DNA from: JBBSVE01 sp038233815
Lineage (GTDB): Bacteria; Pseudomonadota; Alphaproteobacteria; Rhodobacterales; Rhodobacteraceae
Direction of reading: 5' to 3'
Assembly (NCBI GenBank): GCA_038233815.1
Contig: JBBSVE010000010.1
Span: 1 to 35,208 of the forward strand
DNA length: 35,208 nucleotides
Shown one piece after another: positions 24,161-32,785 of this stretch. Each line of letters begins with the position of its first letter. The first letter of the stretch is position 1. The notes under the pieces are model-generated. The model ran no database searches and was not told the origin of the DNA. It saw only the letters and a list, made by a program, of their open reading frames with translations. The translations under genes were made by a program, and so were the position numbers.

Positions 24161-25258
24161 ATGCCGCAGACAATCGCGTTCTACGCCCCGCTGAAGCCCC
24201 CGGACCATCCTGTGCCCTCCGGCGACCGGACGATGGCGCGGCTTCTGATGGCCGCACTTTCGGGGACCGGACGCGATACGGTGCTTGCCTCCACCCTGCG
24301 CAGCTTTCTGCCCGATCCGGACGACAGCGCGGAACAGGCCCGTATTGCTGACGGTGCCGCAGCAGAGATCGACCGGATCGACCGGGAATGGCGAGCGGCC
24401 ACGGTGCCCGCGCTGTGGTTCACTTATCACCCCTACTACAAGGCGCCCGACCTGATCGGCCCGACGTTGTGCCGGCAGTTTGGGATTCCCTACGTCACGG
24501 CCGAATGCTCCCTGTCGCCGCGCCGGGACATCGGCCACTGGACGACGTCGCAGGCGCGGGTGGCCCAGGGTGTGCGTCAGGCCGCGCTCAACATCTGCCT
24601 GACCGCGCGCGATCTCCAAGGGCTGCACGAGGTCGCGCCCCGCGCCCGGTCCGCGCGTCTGGCACCCTTCATCGACGCCGCGCCGTTCCTGTCGCTGGAC
24701 ACGGTGCCGGAGCGGAACCGGCTCATTACCGTGGCCATGATGCGTGCAGGCGACAAGGCGCGGAGCTACGCGATGCTGGCCCGCGCGCTGAACCTTCTCG
24801 ACGGTCAGCCCTTCACGCTGACGGTGATCGGCGACGGCCCCGAACGCGCGGCGACGGAGGCCTTGTTCGCGCCCTTTGCCCCCCGCGTCACCTTCACCGG
24901 CCTCCTGCCCCCGGACGCCATCGCGCGCCACCTGAGCCACGCCGCGCTCTTCGTCTGGCCGGGATGCGGCGAGGCCTACGGTCTGTCCTATCTGGAAGCG
25001 CAGGCGGCGGGTGTTCCGGTCGTGGCCCAACGCACCGCCGGCGTGCCGGAGGTGGTGGCCGACGGCAAGACCGGCTGCCTCACGCCGCCCGGGGACACGG
25101 AGGCGTTTGCCACCGCGATCCGCCGCATGCTCACCGACGACAGCGCCCGGGAGGCGGCCGGGGCGCAGGCGCGCCGCCATGTGACCGGAAGCCACGATCT
25201 GACCGCCGCGACCGCACAGCTGCGCGATCTGCTGGGTCCTCTGGTCCTCGCACCATGA
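24161..25258 (+). CDS. GT4-type glycosyltransferase
   Basis: A 365-residue GT-B glycosyltransferase. The C-terminal half holds FTLTVIGDGPERAATEAL, VTFTGLLPPDAIARHL and the donor motif CGEAYGLSYLEAQAAGVPVV with the E-x7-E pair of retaining GT4 enzymes, then PEVVADGKTGCL. The N-terminal half is unusual in lacking the common glycine-rich GGxxxH start. ATG 24161 has only a modest AAGG 6-7 nt upstream. It is divergent from the sugar dehydrogenase and overlaps the deacetylase gene by 4 nt, so it probably belongs to the same glycan pathway. Confidence 0.88.
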   Translation: MPQTIAFYAPLKPPDHPVPSGDRTMARLLMAALSGTGRDTVLASTLRSFLPDPDDSAEQARIADGAAAEIDRIDREWRAATVPALWFTYHPYYKAPDLIGPTLCRQFGIPYVTAECSLSPRRDIGHWTTSQARVAQGVRQAALNICLTARDLQGLHEVAPRARSARLAPFIDAAPFLSLDTVPERNRLITVAMMRAGDKARSYAMLARALNLLDGQPFTLTVIGDGPERAATEALFAPFAPRVTFTGLLPPDAIARHLSHAALFVWPGCGEAYGLSYLEAQAAGVPVVAQRTAGVPEVVADGKTGCLTPPGDTEAFATAIRRMLTDDSAREAAGAQARRHVTGSHDLTAATAQLRDLLGPLVLAP

Positions 25259-25998
25259 CGGACCCGTTCCGGAACCTCGCGGGGCGGCTCGACGATCTGG
25301 CGCTGACAGGGCGAAAGGCGCGCTTCTGGCTGCGCGACGACGACGCGGTGGAACCGACCGAGGCGCTGGACCGCCTGCTCACGCTGACGGCGGCGGCGCG
25401 CATCCCCGTGACGCTCGCCGTGGTGCCCGAGCCGACCGGGCCCGCCTTGGCGCAAAGGCTGGACGCGGCACCCCACGCGCGCGTCGCCGTGCATGGCTGG
25501 AGCCACACAAACCACGCACGTCCCGGTGCCAAGAAATGCGAGCTTGGCGCGGACCGGCCGCTGACCGAGGTGCTGGGCGAGCTTTCCGACGGCCTCGCGC
25601 GCCTGCACCACCTGCACGGTCCGCGCCTACTGCCGCTTCTGGTGCCGCCGTGGAACCGGATCGCGCGGCATGTGGTCGACGCGCTTCCCGGCCTCGGCTT
25701 TGCGGCCCTCTCGATCTTCGGGCCGCCCACGTCGGGGCCTCTGCCGCACCTGAACACCCATGTCGATCTGATCGATTGGCACGGAACCCGGGGCGGGCGG
25801 ACGGCGCAGGCGCTGACTGACGAATTGGTAGCGGCAATCGACGCAGGCGTGCCGGTGATCGGCCTTCTGACCCACCACCTCGTCCACGATGCCGCCGCAT
25901 GGGACTTCCTGCGGCGTTTCTTCGCGCTGACGGCGGACCATCCGGCCTGCGACTGGTGTGCGGCGGGCGACACGCCTGCATTCCACACGCGCCCGTGA
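25255..25998 (+). CDS. Polysaccharide-deacetylase-like (NodB fold) protein
   Basis: A 247-residue protein. FWLRDDDAVEP (Asp28-Asp30) corresponds to the metal-binding Asp motif, HGWSHTNHA (His80, His84) to the two metal histidines, and LLVPPWNRI to the RxPWG-like motif 3 of carbohydrate esterase family 4. It would remove acetyl groups from a glycan such as N-acetyl-hexosamine residues. The motifs are divergent, as in WalW-type members, so activity is probable rather than certain. No signal peptide is visible, so it would act in the cytoplasm. It overlaps the preceding glycosyltransferase (ATGA), which implies coupled synthesis. Confidence 0.82.
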   Translation: MTDPFRNLAGRLDDLALTGRKARFWLRDDDAVEPTEALDRLLTLTAAARIPVTLAVVPEPTGPALAQRLDAAPHARVAVHGWSHTNHARPGAKKCELGADRPLTEVLGELSDGLARLHHLHGPRLLPLLVPPWNRIARHVVDALPGLGFAALSIFGPPTSGPLPHLNTHVDLIDWHGTRGGRTAQALTDELVAAIDAGVPVIGLLTHHLVHDAAAWDFLRRFFALTADHPACDWCAAGDTPAFHTRP

Positions 25999-26077
25999 CG
26001 CACCGCGCCGCGGCATTGCCGTGGCCGCGCGCGGGCGCTACCCTCGCCTACCGCAGCGCGACGTCAGGACGGCACCT

Positions 26078-27439
26078 TTGGCACACAAGCTCCGTTCCGT
26101 CCGCAGTTTCTTTGCGTTCCTCCTGAACGGCGGTCCCGACACGACCGGCCTGCCCGCCCGCGTGGTGGACGAGATTGACCGCCGCGAGGATGCAGCCGAG
26201 CGTCTGATCGGCTGGGTGCAACTGGCCTTCCTCGTGGCGTTCGCCGCCCTCTATGCCGTGGCGCCAAGGGCCGAGGGCGGGTCGGGCGAGAATTTCGTGC
26301 CGATCACGCTGGCCATCTATTTCGGATTCACGGTCTTCCGGCTGGCGCTGTCCTACCGCATGACCCTGCCCGGCTGGTTCCTCGTGCTCTCGATCCTGAT
26401 CGACACGGCGCTTTTGTGCGGACTGATCTTCTCGTTCCACATCCAGTATAACCAGCCCGCGGCCTTCTATCTGAAGGCGCCGACAATGATCTACCTCTTC
26501 ATCTTCATCAGCCTGCGCGCGCTCAGGTTCGATCCGCGCTTCGTGCTGACGGCTGGCCTGACGGCGGCGCTGGGCTGGCTCTGCATGGTCGCCTTCGCGC
26601 TGATGAGCGACATGGGCACCATGCATATCACCCGCAATTACGTCGAATACCTCACTTCGAACTCGATCCTGATCGGGGCAGAGATCGACAAGACGGTGAC
26701 GTTGCTCGGTGTCACGCTGATCCTGACGCTGGCGCTCTACCGCGCGCGGCGGGTGCTGTTTGCAGCGGTGCAGAGCGCCAATGCCGCGCAGGATCTGAGC
26801 CGCTTTTTCGCGCCCGAGGTGGCGGCCTCCATCACCTCTGCCGACGACGGACCCGGCGGGCATCACACGGAATCGCGCGAGGCGGCGATCCTGTTTGTCG
26901 ACGTGCGATGCTTCACGTCGATGGCAGAGGCGTTGGCCGCGCCCGTCGTGATGGCCAGCCTCGCGCTTTACCAGCAGATCGCAGTCACTCAGGTGGAGCG
27001 GTTCGGCGGCAGCGTCGACAAATTCATCGGCGACGGCATCCTCGCCACTTTCGGCGCGATGGCCGACAGCCAGACCTATGCCGCCGATGCGCTGCATGCG
27101 GCGCGCGCTGTCATCGGCGCTCTCGACGCGGCGGAGGCGCAGTTCGCCGGTCTGGGCTGGCCGGGCACCTTTCGCGGCGGCGCTTCGGTGGCGGCGGGGA
27201 TGGTGACGGTCGGGGTGATCGGGACGAAAGGACGCGCCGAGTTCACCGTGATCGGCAATGCCGTGAACCTCGCCGCCAAGCTGGAAACCGCAAACAAGGT
27301 GGAAGGGACACGGGCGCTGACCGATGCCGCCACCCTCAGGACGGCGCAGGGACAGGGGTTCGCGGAGCACCTTGCACCGCGCCCGAACCGCCCGGTGGAG
27401 GGGCTGACCCATCCCGTCGATCTCGCCGTGCTCGCCTGA
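26078..27439 (+). CDS. Membrane-bound class III adenylate/guanylate cyclase
   Basis: About 453 residues. The N-terminal half has six hydrophobic segments (for example LGCLWMV-type runs near WVQLAFLVAFAALYAV and LILTLALY), and the C-terminal cyclase domain runs from about 265. Metal Asp275 (LFVDVRCF) and Asp319 (KFIGDGIL) are present, with Lys315 before the second. The base-contact position is Thr390 (EFTVIG), and the transition-state pair is Asn397 and Lys401 (NLAAK), where Arg is more usual. Asn and the metal sites suggest a working enzyme making cAMP. The best start is TTG 26078 with AGGA 8 nt upstream, because the open frame further upstream overlaps the deacetylase gene out of frame. It may feed cAMP to the cNMP-binding protein at 10508-10972. 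Confidence 0.9.
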   Translation: MAHKLRSVRSFFAFLLNGGPDTTGLPARVVDEIDRREDAAERLIGWVQLAFLVAFAALYAVAPRAEGGSGENFVPITLAIYFGFTVFRLALSYRMTLPGWFLVLSILIDTALLCGLIFSFHIQYNQPAAFYLKAPTMIYLFIFISLRALRFDPRFVLTAGLTAALGWLCMVAFALMSDMGTMHITRNYVEYLTSNSILIGAEIDKTVTLLGVTLILTLALYRARRVLFAAVQSANAAQDLSRFFAPEVAASITSADDGPGGHHTESREAAILFVDVRCFTSMAEALAAPVVMASLALYQQIAVTQVERFGGSVDKFIGDGILATFGAMADSQTYAADALHAARAVIGALDAAEAQFAGLGWPGTFRGGASVAAGMVTVGVIGTKGRAEFTVIGNAVNLAAKLETANKVEGTRALTDAATLRTAQGQGFAEHLAPRPNRPVEGLTHPVDLAVLA

Positions 27440-27443
27440 GCGG

Positions 27444-29483
27444 TCAGATATCCTTCATCAGGCGGAGCGCGTCGTAGATCGCGGCGTGGGTGTTTCGCGC
27501 CGACACCGCGTCGCCGATGCGGAACAGCCGGAAGCCGCGCGGGCCGCCGTTCATGCGCTGCGGACGACCCGCGATCAGCGCCTCGGGGTCCACCGCGCCC
27601 AGATTCTCCGACAGGGGTTTCAGCGCGAAATAAAGGTCGTCGAGCGGCAGGGTGCCGTGGTTCACGACGATCTGATCGTAATGCCGCACCCGGTCCAGAT
27701 CCATGTAGTCCGATCCGATCGTGGCCTTCAGGCGGTTGCCGTCCCGCGCGACGGACCGCAGCCGGTAGGTCACGGTGAAAGTCACGTCCCGGTTCTGCAA
27801 ATTGCGCATGTAGGGCACGAGGTTCATCGCCATCACATCGGGAGAGAAGGTTCGATCCGGTGTCATGATCTCCACTTCAGCGCCGGCGAAGGCGCAGGTC
27901 TCCGCCGCTTGCAGGGCCGCGTGGTCGCCCGCATCGTCGTAGATCAGCACCGACGCGCCCGGCTTCACGTCGCCGGAGATGATGTCCCAGCTCGACACCA
28001 CCAGATCGTTACCCGCCTCCAGCACCGCAGTGTGCGGCAGGCCGCCGGTCGCCACAATCACCACATCGGGGCCAAGCGCCTGCACATCCTCCGTCTCGGC
28101 CCATGTGTTGAAGCGGAACTCCACGTCGCGGGCCGCGCATTGCGCCATGCGCCAGTCGGTAATGCCGATCATCTCGCGGCGTCGCTTGTTCTGCGCGGTG
28201 AGCCTGACCTGCCCGCCCGGCAGGGCCGCCGCCTCGAACACCGTGACGCGGTGGCCACGCTCGGCCGCGACGCGCGCCGCCTCCAGCCCCGCCGGACCTG
28301 CGCCGACGACGACCACCGACAGCGGCGATGGCGCGGTCGCGATCACATGCGGCATCGTCAGCTCCCGCCCCGTGGCGGGATTGTGGATGCAAAGCGCGTC
28401 GCCTGCCTGATAGATCCGGTCGAGGCAGTAGGTCGCACCCACGCAGGGGCGGATATCCTCCTCGCGCCCTTCGATGATCTTGCGCACCAGATGCGGGTCG
28501 GCCATGTGCGCCCGCGTCATTCCCACCATATCGAGCTTGCCCGACGCCACCGCATGACGCGCCGTCGCCACGTCGGGAATGCGCGCGGCGTGGAAGGTCG
28601 GCAGCCCCACCTCGGCCCGGATGCGCCCCGCGAAATCGAGATGCGGGGCGGAGGCCATGCCCTGCACCGGGATCACGTCGGTCATTGCGGGATCGGTGTC
28701 GATCCTCCCCCGGATGATGTTGAGGAAATCGACGTGGCCCGAATCGCGGAACATGGCGCCGATGGCCACGCCTTCGTCCTCCGTGATGCCGCCCTTGTGC
28801 ACCTCGTCGGCGGTATAGCGCACGCCGACCAGCAGCCGGCCGCCGACCCGCGCCCGCATCGCGGCCAGAACCTCCATCGCGAAGCGCGCGCGGTTCTCCA
28901 AACTGCCGCCCCACGGCGCCGCCATCTCGTTCGTGAGCGGCGACATGAACTGGTCCATCAGATGGCCGTAGCATTCCAGTTCGATCCCATCGAGCCCCGC
29001 CTCTGCCATCCGCTCCGCCGCGTCGGCATAGTCCGCTATGATCCGCGCGATGTCCCACTCCTCCAACTTCTTCGGGAACGCACGGTGGGCGGGTTCGCGC
29101 TGGTGGCTGGTGGAGACGGACGGCAGCCAGTCGCCCTTGTTCCACGTCGTTCGGCGGCCAAGATGGGTGAGCTGGATCATCACCGCGCAGCCGTGGTCGT
29201 GGCATTCGTCGGTGAGCCGCTTCATCCAGCCCACCACCTCGTCGCGGTAGGCCAGCACGTTGTTGAAGACCGGCGGGCTGTCCTTCGACACGGCGGCGGA
29301 GCCTGCGGTCATGGTCATCGCCACCCCGGCCTTCGCGCGTTCCACATGGTAGGCGCGGTAGCGGTCCTTCGGCATCCCGTCCTCGGGGTAGGCGGGCTCA
29401 TGGCTCGTCGTCATGATCCGGTTTTTCAGGGTCAGATGCTTCAGGCGGTAGGGCTGAAGAAGCGGATCGGCGGAGGCGGACAT
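27444..29483 (-). CDS. N-methylproline demethylase-like NADH:flavin oxidoreductase
   Basis: A 679-residue two-part flavoprotein of the trimethylamine dehydrogenase/2,4-dienoyl-CoA reductase type. Residues 1-340 form an FMN-binding TIM barrel (MTTSHEPAYPEDGMPK; GIELECYGHLMDQFMSPL). A Cys cluster follows, then a FAD/NAD half with VVVVGAGPAGLEAARVAAERG. The family includes demethylases of N-methylproline in the catabolism of proline betaine and related osmolytes. Cys347, Cys353 and Cys365 are present, but the second Cys of the TMADH-type C-x2-C-x3-C pattern is Ala350. ATG 29483 has AGAGGAG 8 nt upstream. It converges on the cyclase gene with a 4-bp gap. MarR, the gene immediately upstream, may regulate it. 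Confidence 0.85.
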   Translation of the reverse strand: MSASADPLLQPYRLKHLTLKNRIMTTSHEPAYPEDGMPKDRYRAYHVERAKAGVAMTMTAGSAAVSKDSPPVFNNVLAYRDEVVGWMKRLTDECHDHGCAVMIQLTHLGRRTTWNKGDWLPSVSTSHQREPAHRAFPKKLEEWDIARIIADYADAAERMAEAGLDGIELECYGHLMDQFMSPLTNEMAAPWGGSLENRARFAMEVLAAMRARVGGRLLVGVRYTADEVHKGGITEDEGVAIGAMFRDSGHVDFLNIIRGRIDTDPAMTDVIPVQGMASAPHLDFAGRIRAEVGLPTFHAARIPDVATARHAVASGKLDMVGMTRAHMADPHLVRKIIEGREEDIRPCVGATYCLDRIYQAGDALCIHNPATGRELTMPHVIATAPSPLSVVVVGAGPAGLEAARVAAERGHRVTVFEAAALPGGQVRLTAQNKRRREMIGITDWRMAQCAARDVEFRFNTWAETEDVQALGPDVVIVATGGLPHTAVLEAGNDLVVSSWDIISGDVKPGASVLIYDDAGDHAALQAAETCAFAGAEVEIMTPDRTFSPDVMAMNLVPYMRNLQNRDVTFTVTYRLRSVARDGNRLKATIGSDYMDLDRVRHYDQIVVNHGTLPLDDLYFALKPLSENLGAVDPEALIAGRPQRMNGGPRGFRLFRIGDAVSARNTHAAIYDALRLMKDI

Positions 29484-29581
29484 GGCGAAAACTCCTCTGG
29501 ACTGACCGCGAGCGTGGCGCGAAGCGGCGTCCATTGCACCCGAAAAAACGACACCTCGCGCCTGTTGCGGGCCGCTGCGCC

Positions 29582-30025
29582 CTACGCCGCCCCGCCCAGC
29601 CGGGTGCGGAGCGCACGCAGCACCGACAGCAGCGCACGCACCCGTTCGGCGCCGAGATCGCCCACCACGTCCGAGATCAACGGCGCGACGGCCTGCACCG
29701 CGCCATCACGGGCGGCGCGTCCAGAGGGACTGATCGCCACGAACTTCCGGCGCGCATCGTCCCAGTCCGGGCGGATGTGGACGTGGCCTGCGCGTTCCAG
29801 CCGGGCCAGCGTGTTGGTCATGGCACCGCGCGTCACGTGGAATGCGCGGGCAAGCTGCGCCGGGGTCCGCTCCTCCCCCACGCGGGCGAGGTGGTTGAGC
29901 ACTCCGAAATGCGACAATTCCATCCCACGCGGCAGAGCCTTCGAGATCCGGTTGCGCGCCAGCTGGTCGGCCATGAAGAGTTCCCCGAAGAGCGCGACCG
30001 CGATATCCTCGTTCGGCGGCGGCAT
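29582..30025 (-). CDS. MarR family transcriptional regulator
   Basis: A 147-residue winged-helix regulator. The recognition region is RTPAQLARAFHVTRGAMTNTLARLERAGHV and the wing is RPDWDDARRKFVAIS; the motif is quoted in two pieces: TPAQLARAFHVTRGAMTN and LARLERAGHV. Members act as dimers that lose DNA contact when a small ligand binds. It overlaps the amidase gene stop by one base (TGATG) and lies 98 bp before the demethylase on the same strand, so it may control either. The only open intervening sequence for an operator is 29484-29581. Confidence 0.88.
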   Translation of the reverse strand: MPPPNEDIAVALFGELFMADQLARNRISKALPRGMELSHFGVLNHLARVGEERTPAQLARAFHVTRGAMTNTLARLERAGHVHIRPDWDDARRKFVAISPSGRAARDGAVQAVAPLISDVVGDLGAERVRALLSVLRALRTRLGGAA

Positions 30026-30855
30026 CAGGGGGCGCCGAAGGGTCGGTCGTGGCTGAGGGACGGGATGCGTCCACGCGCGGCGGCGACCTGGGCCAGGTCG
30101 ATCTCCACCAGCGTCACGCCGGGATCTTTGCCGCCGTCCGCCAGAACCTCGCCCCACGGCGAGATGGCGAGGCTGTGGCCATGCGTATGCCGGCCCTTCC
30201 CGTGGCTTTCGGCATGGAACCCGGTCTGGGCGGGGGCGAGGACGAAGCACCCGGTCTCGATTGCGCGGGCGCGGAGCAGAACCTCCCAATGGGCGGACCC
30301 GGTTATGTGGTTGAAGGCGGCGGGGACGGTCAGGATCTCAGCCCCCGCCTGCGCCAAATGGCGGTAAAGCGCCGGGAACCGCACGTCGTAGCAGACTGTC
30401 ATGCCGATGTGTCCCAGCGGCGTGTCGGCCAGCACAGCGCGGTCGCCGGGACGGTAGCCGGCCGATTCGCGGTAGATCTCCGTCTCCGACACGTTGACGT
30501 CGAACATGTGGATCTTGTCGTAGCGGGCACTGATCGTGCCATCGGGCGCGATCAGGATGCTGCGGTTCGCGAATCGCCCGTCCGCATCGCGGGTCAGAAG
30601 CGCCAACGACCCGATCAGCAGCCAGATACCGAGGCGGGAGGCCTCCTTCCGGAGGGCGGCGAGGGTGGCGTCGTCCTCCTCCAGCCGGAAGATGGCGCGC
30701 TGATGATCCCGGCTCGACGACAGCGCGTTTGTGCATTCCGGCGTCAGGACCCAGTCCGCACCGCCCGCTGCCGCCTCGCGGACAAGCGCCAGTGTGGCCT
30801 CGAGATTGGCCGCCGAATCGTCCGTCACCGTCAGTTGCACCAGCCCCGCGCGCAT
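30025..30855 (-). CDS. Carbon-nitrogen hydrolase (nitrilase superfamily; deaminated-glutathione amidase type)
   Basis: A 276-residue nitrilase-fold amidase. The catalytic triad is Glu40 (LTPECTN), Lys114 (RYDKIHMFD) and Cys155 (MTVCYDVRFP). The sequence around the Cys and its neighbourhood after grxC fit the Nit1 branch, which repairs deaminated glutathione; this role is family-based inference. The active site is cytoplasmic and there is no signal peptide. It starts 3 bp after grxC, and the MarR gene overlaps its end. Confidence 0.9.
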   Translation of the reverse strand: MRAGLVQLTVTDDSAANLEATLALVREAAAGGADWVLTPECTNALSSSRDHQRAIFRLEEDDATLAALRKEASRLGIWLLIGSLALLTRDADGRFANRSILIAPDGTISARYDKIHMFDVNVSETEIYRESAGYRPGDRAVLADTPLGHIGMTVCYDVRFPALYRHLAQAGAEILTVPAAFNHITGSAHWEVLLRARAIETGCFVLAPAQTGFHAESHGKGRHTHGHSLAISPWGEVLADGGKDPGVTLVEIDLAQVAAARGRIPSLSHDRPFGAP

Positions 30856-30858
30856 GGC

Positions 30859-31116
30859 CTAATCCGCCAGCATGGGGTCGAGCTTGCCGGTCCGCTCCAG
30901 CAGGTGAAGGTCGTCGCTCCCGCCTACATGCTGCCCGCCGATGAAGATCTGCGGCACCGTCCGCGACCCGTTCGCGCGCTGGAGCATCGTGGACCGAGCG
31001 GCAGGATCGCGGCTGACATCGGTTTCCGTGAAGGCCACGCCCTTCTGGCTCAGGAGCCGTTTGGCTGCAGCGCAATAGCCGCAGAGCGGTGATGTGTAGA
31101 TCTCGACCGTCTGCAT
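30859..31116 (-). CDS. grxC: Glutaredoxin 3
   Basis: An 85-residue thioredoxin-fold redox protein that uses glutathione to reduce disulphides. The active site is Cys12-Gly-Tyr-Cys15 (SPLCGYC), where the family normally has CPYC. TVPQIFIGGQHVGGSDDL carries the cis-Pro and glutathione-binding loop. ATG 31116 has GGAAGGG 7 nt upstream. It sits between comF and the amidase, all on the minus strand. Confidence 0.93.
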   Translation of the reverse strand: MQTVEIYTSPLCGYCAAAKRLLSQKGVAFTETDVSRDPAARSTMLQRANGSRTVPQIFIGGQHVGGSDDLHLLERTGKLDPMLAD

Positions 31117-31152
31117 GTGCGACCCTTCCGTGATGCGGCGGAGTATAGGGAT

Positions 31153-31875
31153 CTAGGGCTCCTTCGCAACGCGCGCCAGTGTGAGGATGCGGACCTCCGC
31201 CGCCCCGGCCGCAAGGCATGCCTCCGCCCCTGCGGCGAGCGTGGCGCCGGAGGTCATCACGTCGTCGACCAGCAGCACGGTCCGGTCCCGGAGCCTTGCC
31301 GCGCGTCGGGTGTGGATCGCCAACGCGCCGGAGAGGTTGGAATACCGCTCCTCCCGTCCCTTGCCGCCTTGGGTGCGGGTGGCCCGCGGGCGGATCAGCA
31401 GATCCGGGCAATTGTCGAGAGAAGCGCCCCTGGCCAGTGCCGCCGACAGCAGCGCCGACTGGTTGTAGCGGCGTCGGAACAGGCGGAACCAGTGCAGCGG
31501 CACCGGGGCCACCAGCATGTCCGGACACAGGAGCGGCGCCGCCGCGCGCAGCAGCCATGCGCCCGCCGGACGCGCGAGGTCGAGCCGGTCGCCGTGCTTG
31601 AGCTGCAGCACCAGCTTGCGCCCGTTGTCCTTATAAAGAAGCGCCGCGCGCCCCCGCATCCATGGCCGCGTCAGCGTCAGGCAATCGTCGCAATGGGCGG
31701 CGCGGCCGTCATCCTCGCCCGGCAGGGGAATGCCGCAGAGGTCGCAGACGAGCCCGGTGATGAACGGCGTATCGCGCCAGCACGGCCCGCAAAGACCGAA
31801 GTCCGACGTGACCTGCGCGTCGCAGCTGAGGCTTTGCGGCGGATAGACGAACTGCAGAACGGCTTGCAAACTCAC
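31153..31875 (-). CDS. ComF family protein (phosphoribosyltransferase-like)
   Basis: A 240-residue protein with an N-terminal Cys-rich zinc-ribbon-like region (CGPCW, CDLCG, CDDC) and a C-terminal phosphoribosyltransferase fold with the PRPP loop TVLLVDDVMTSGATL. A conserved RRRYNQSALLSAALA stretch is typical of ComF. In naturally competent bacteria ComF assists DNA uptake; in many proteobacteria its role is uncertain. GTG 31875 is the start, 22 bp from the divergent methyltransferase start, so the two promoters overlap or lie within the coding sequences. Confidence 0.92.
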   Translation of the reverse strand: MSLQAVLQFVYPPQSLSCDAQVTSDFGLCGPCWRDTPFITGLVCDLCGIPLPGEDDGRAAHCDDCLTLTRPWMRGRAALLYKDNGRKLVLQLKHGDRLDLARPAGAWLLRAAAPLLCPDMLVAPVPLHWFRLFRRRYNQSALLSAALARGASLDNCPDLLIRPRATRTQGGKGREERYSNLSGALAIHTRRAARLRDRTVLLVDDVMTSGATLAAGAEACLAAGAAEVRILTLARVAKEP

Positions 31876-31897
31876 GGCGCACCCCTACCGTCCAGCC

Positions 31898-32731
31898 ATG
31901 GACGCCCCCATCCTCACCGACCGCCCGGCCCTTCTGCGCCAGCGCCGCCGCGCCTGCGCGATGACCGAACCCGCGACATTCCTTCACGACTCGGTGATCG
32001 CCGAGACGCAGGAGAGACTGTCCGAGGTTAACAGACGGTTTACGGCGACCGCCGTCGTCACCGGATTTCCCGACCTGTGGCGCCCTTCGTTCCCCGATGC
32101 CCTCATCCTGCCCGACGACGAGGTGCTGGCGCTGGAGGAAGGCGCGCACGATCTGGTGATCCACGCGCTGTCGCTCCATTGGGCGAACGATCCCGTGGGC
32201 CAGCTCGTCCAGTGCCGGCGCGCGCTTCGACCGGACGGCTTCCTGCTGGTCTCGCTTCTGGCCGGGCGGACCCTGTCGGAGTTGCGCGCCGCCCTGGCGG
32301 AGGCGGAGATCGCGCTTACCGACGGGCTGTCGCCGCGCGTGCTGCCGATGGGCGACCTGCGCGATCTGGGCGCGCTCCTGCAAAGGGCGGGGCTGGCGCT
32401 GCCGGTCGCCGACAGCACAGTGCGGACGGTGGACTACCGCGACCCGGTCCATCTGATGCACGACCTGCGCGCGATGGGGGAGGGCAATGCCCTGCAGGCG
32501 CGGTCCCGCTCGCCGGCGCCGCGCGGCCTCTTTGCGGGGGCCGCCGCACGCTATGCCTCGCGCACGCCCCAAGGCCGGATTTCCGCGACGTTCGAGACGG
32601 TGTTCCTTTCCGGATGGGCGCCCGATCCGAGCCAGCAAGTCCCGCTGCGCCCCGGCTCGGCCAAGGCCCGCCTGTCGGATGCGCTGGGCGTGGCGGAGCG
32701 ACCGCTCCCCGGTCCCGGCCGCGAAGGTTGA
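31898..32731 (+). CDS. BioC/NDUFAF5-like SAM methyltransferase with eroded motif I
   Basis: A 277-residue protein of the BioC/NDUFAF5-like type, with LTDRPALLRQRRRAC at the start, SEVNRRFTATAVV, the later DLVIHALSLHWANDPVGQL (post-I region and the W-rich loop) and RRALRPDGFLLVS. The expected glycine-rich SAM motif I (DxGxGxG) is replaced by VVTGFPDLWRPSFPD, so SAM binding may be weak or lost. ATG 31898 has no clear ribosome-binding site. It is divergent from comF and runs toward hemH. Related proteins methylate or hydroxylate targets in complex I assembly; a role here is inference. Confidence 0.82.
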   Translation: MDAPILTDRPALLRQRRRACAMTEPATFLHDSVIAETQERLSEVNRRFTATAVVTGFPDLWRPSFPDALILPDDEVLALEEGAHDLVIHALSLHWANDPVGQLVQCRRALRPDGFLLVSLLAGRTLSELRAALAEAEIALTDGLSPRVLPMGDLRDLGALLQRAGLALPVADSTVRTVDYRDPVHLMHDLRAMGEGNALQARSRSPAPRGLFAGAAARYASRTPQGRISATFETVFLSGWAPDPSQQVPLRPGSAKARLSDALGVAERPLPGPGREG

Positions 32732-32785
32732 CCCCGGGTGCGACGCGGTTATGTGGGAGGCAACGATAGCCTGAAGGATCCCGCC

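Noticed and set aside
22694..25195. 833-codon frame extending the sugar dehydrogenase at its N-terminus
   Set aside because: The part beyond 24031 is antisense to the divergent glycosyltransferase and has no domain. The Rossmann motif begins right after GTG 24031, which has a ribosome-binding site.
24388..25998. 536-codon plus-strand frame with a long N-terminal extension of the deacetylase
   Set aside because: The extension overlaps the glycosyltransferase in another frame and is Arg/Gly/Ala-rich. The ATGA overlap at 25255 gives a clean start.
27486..30056. Very long open frame on the plus strand, opposite the demethylase and MarR genes
   Set aside because: It is rich in His, Arg and Pro with no domain, and it runs antisense to well-supported genes. 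Long antisense frames are expected in GC-rich DNA.
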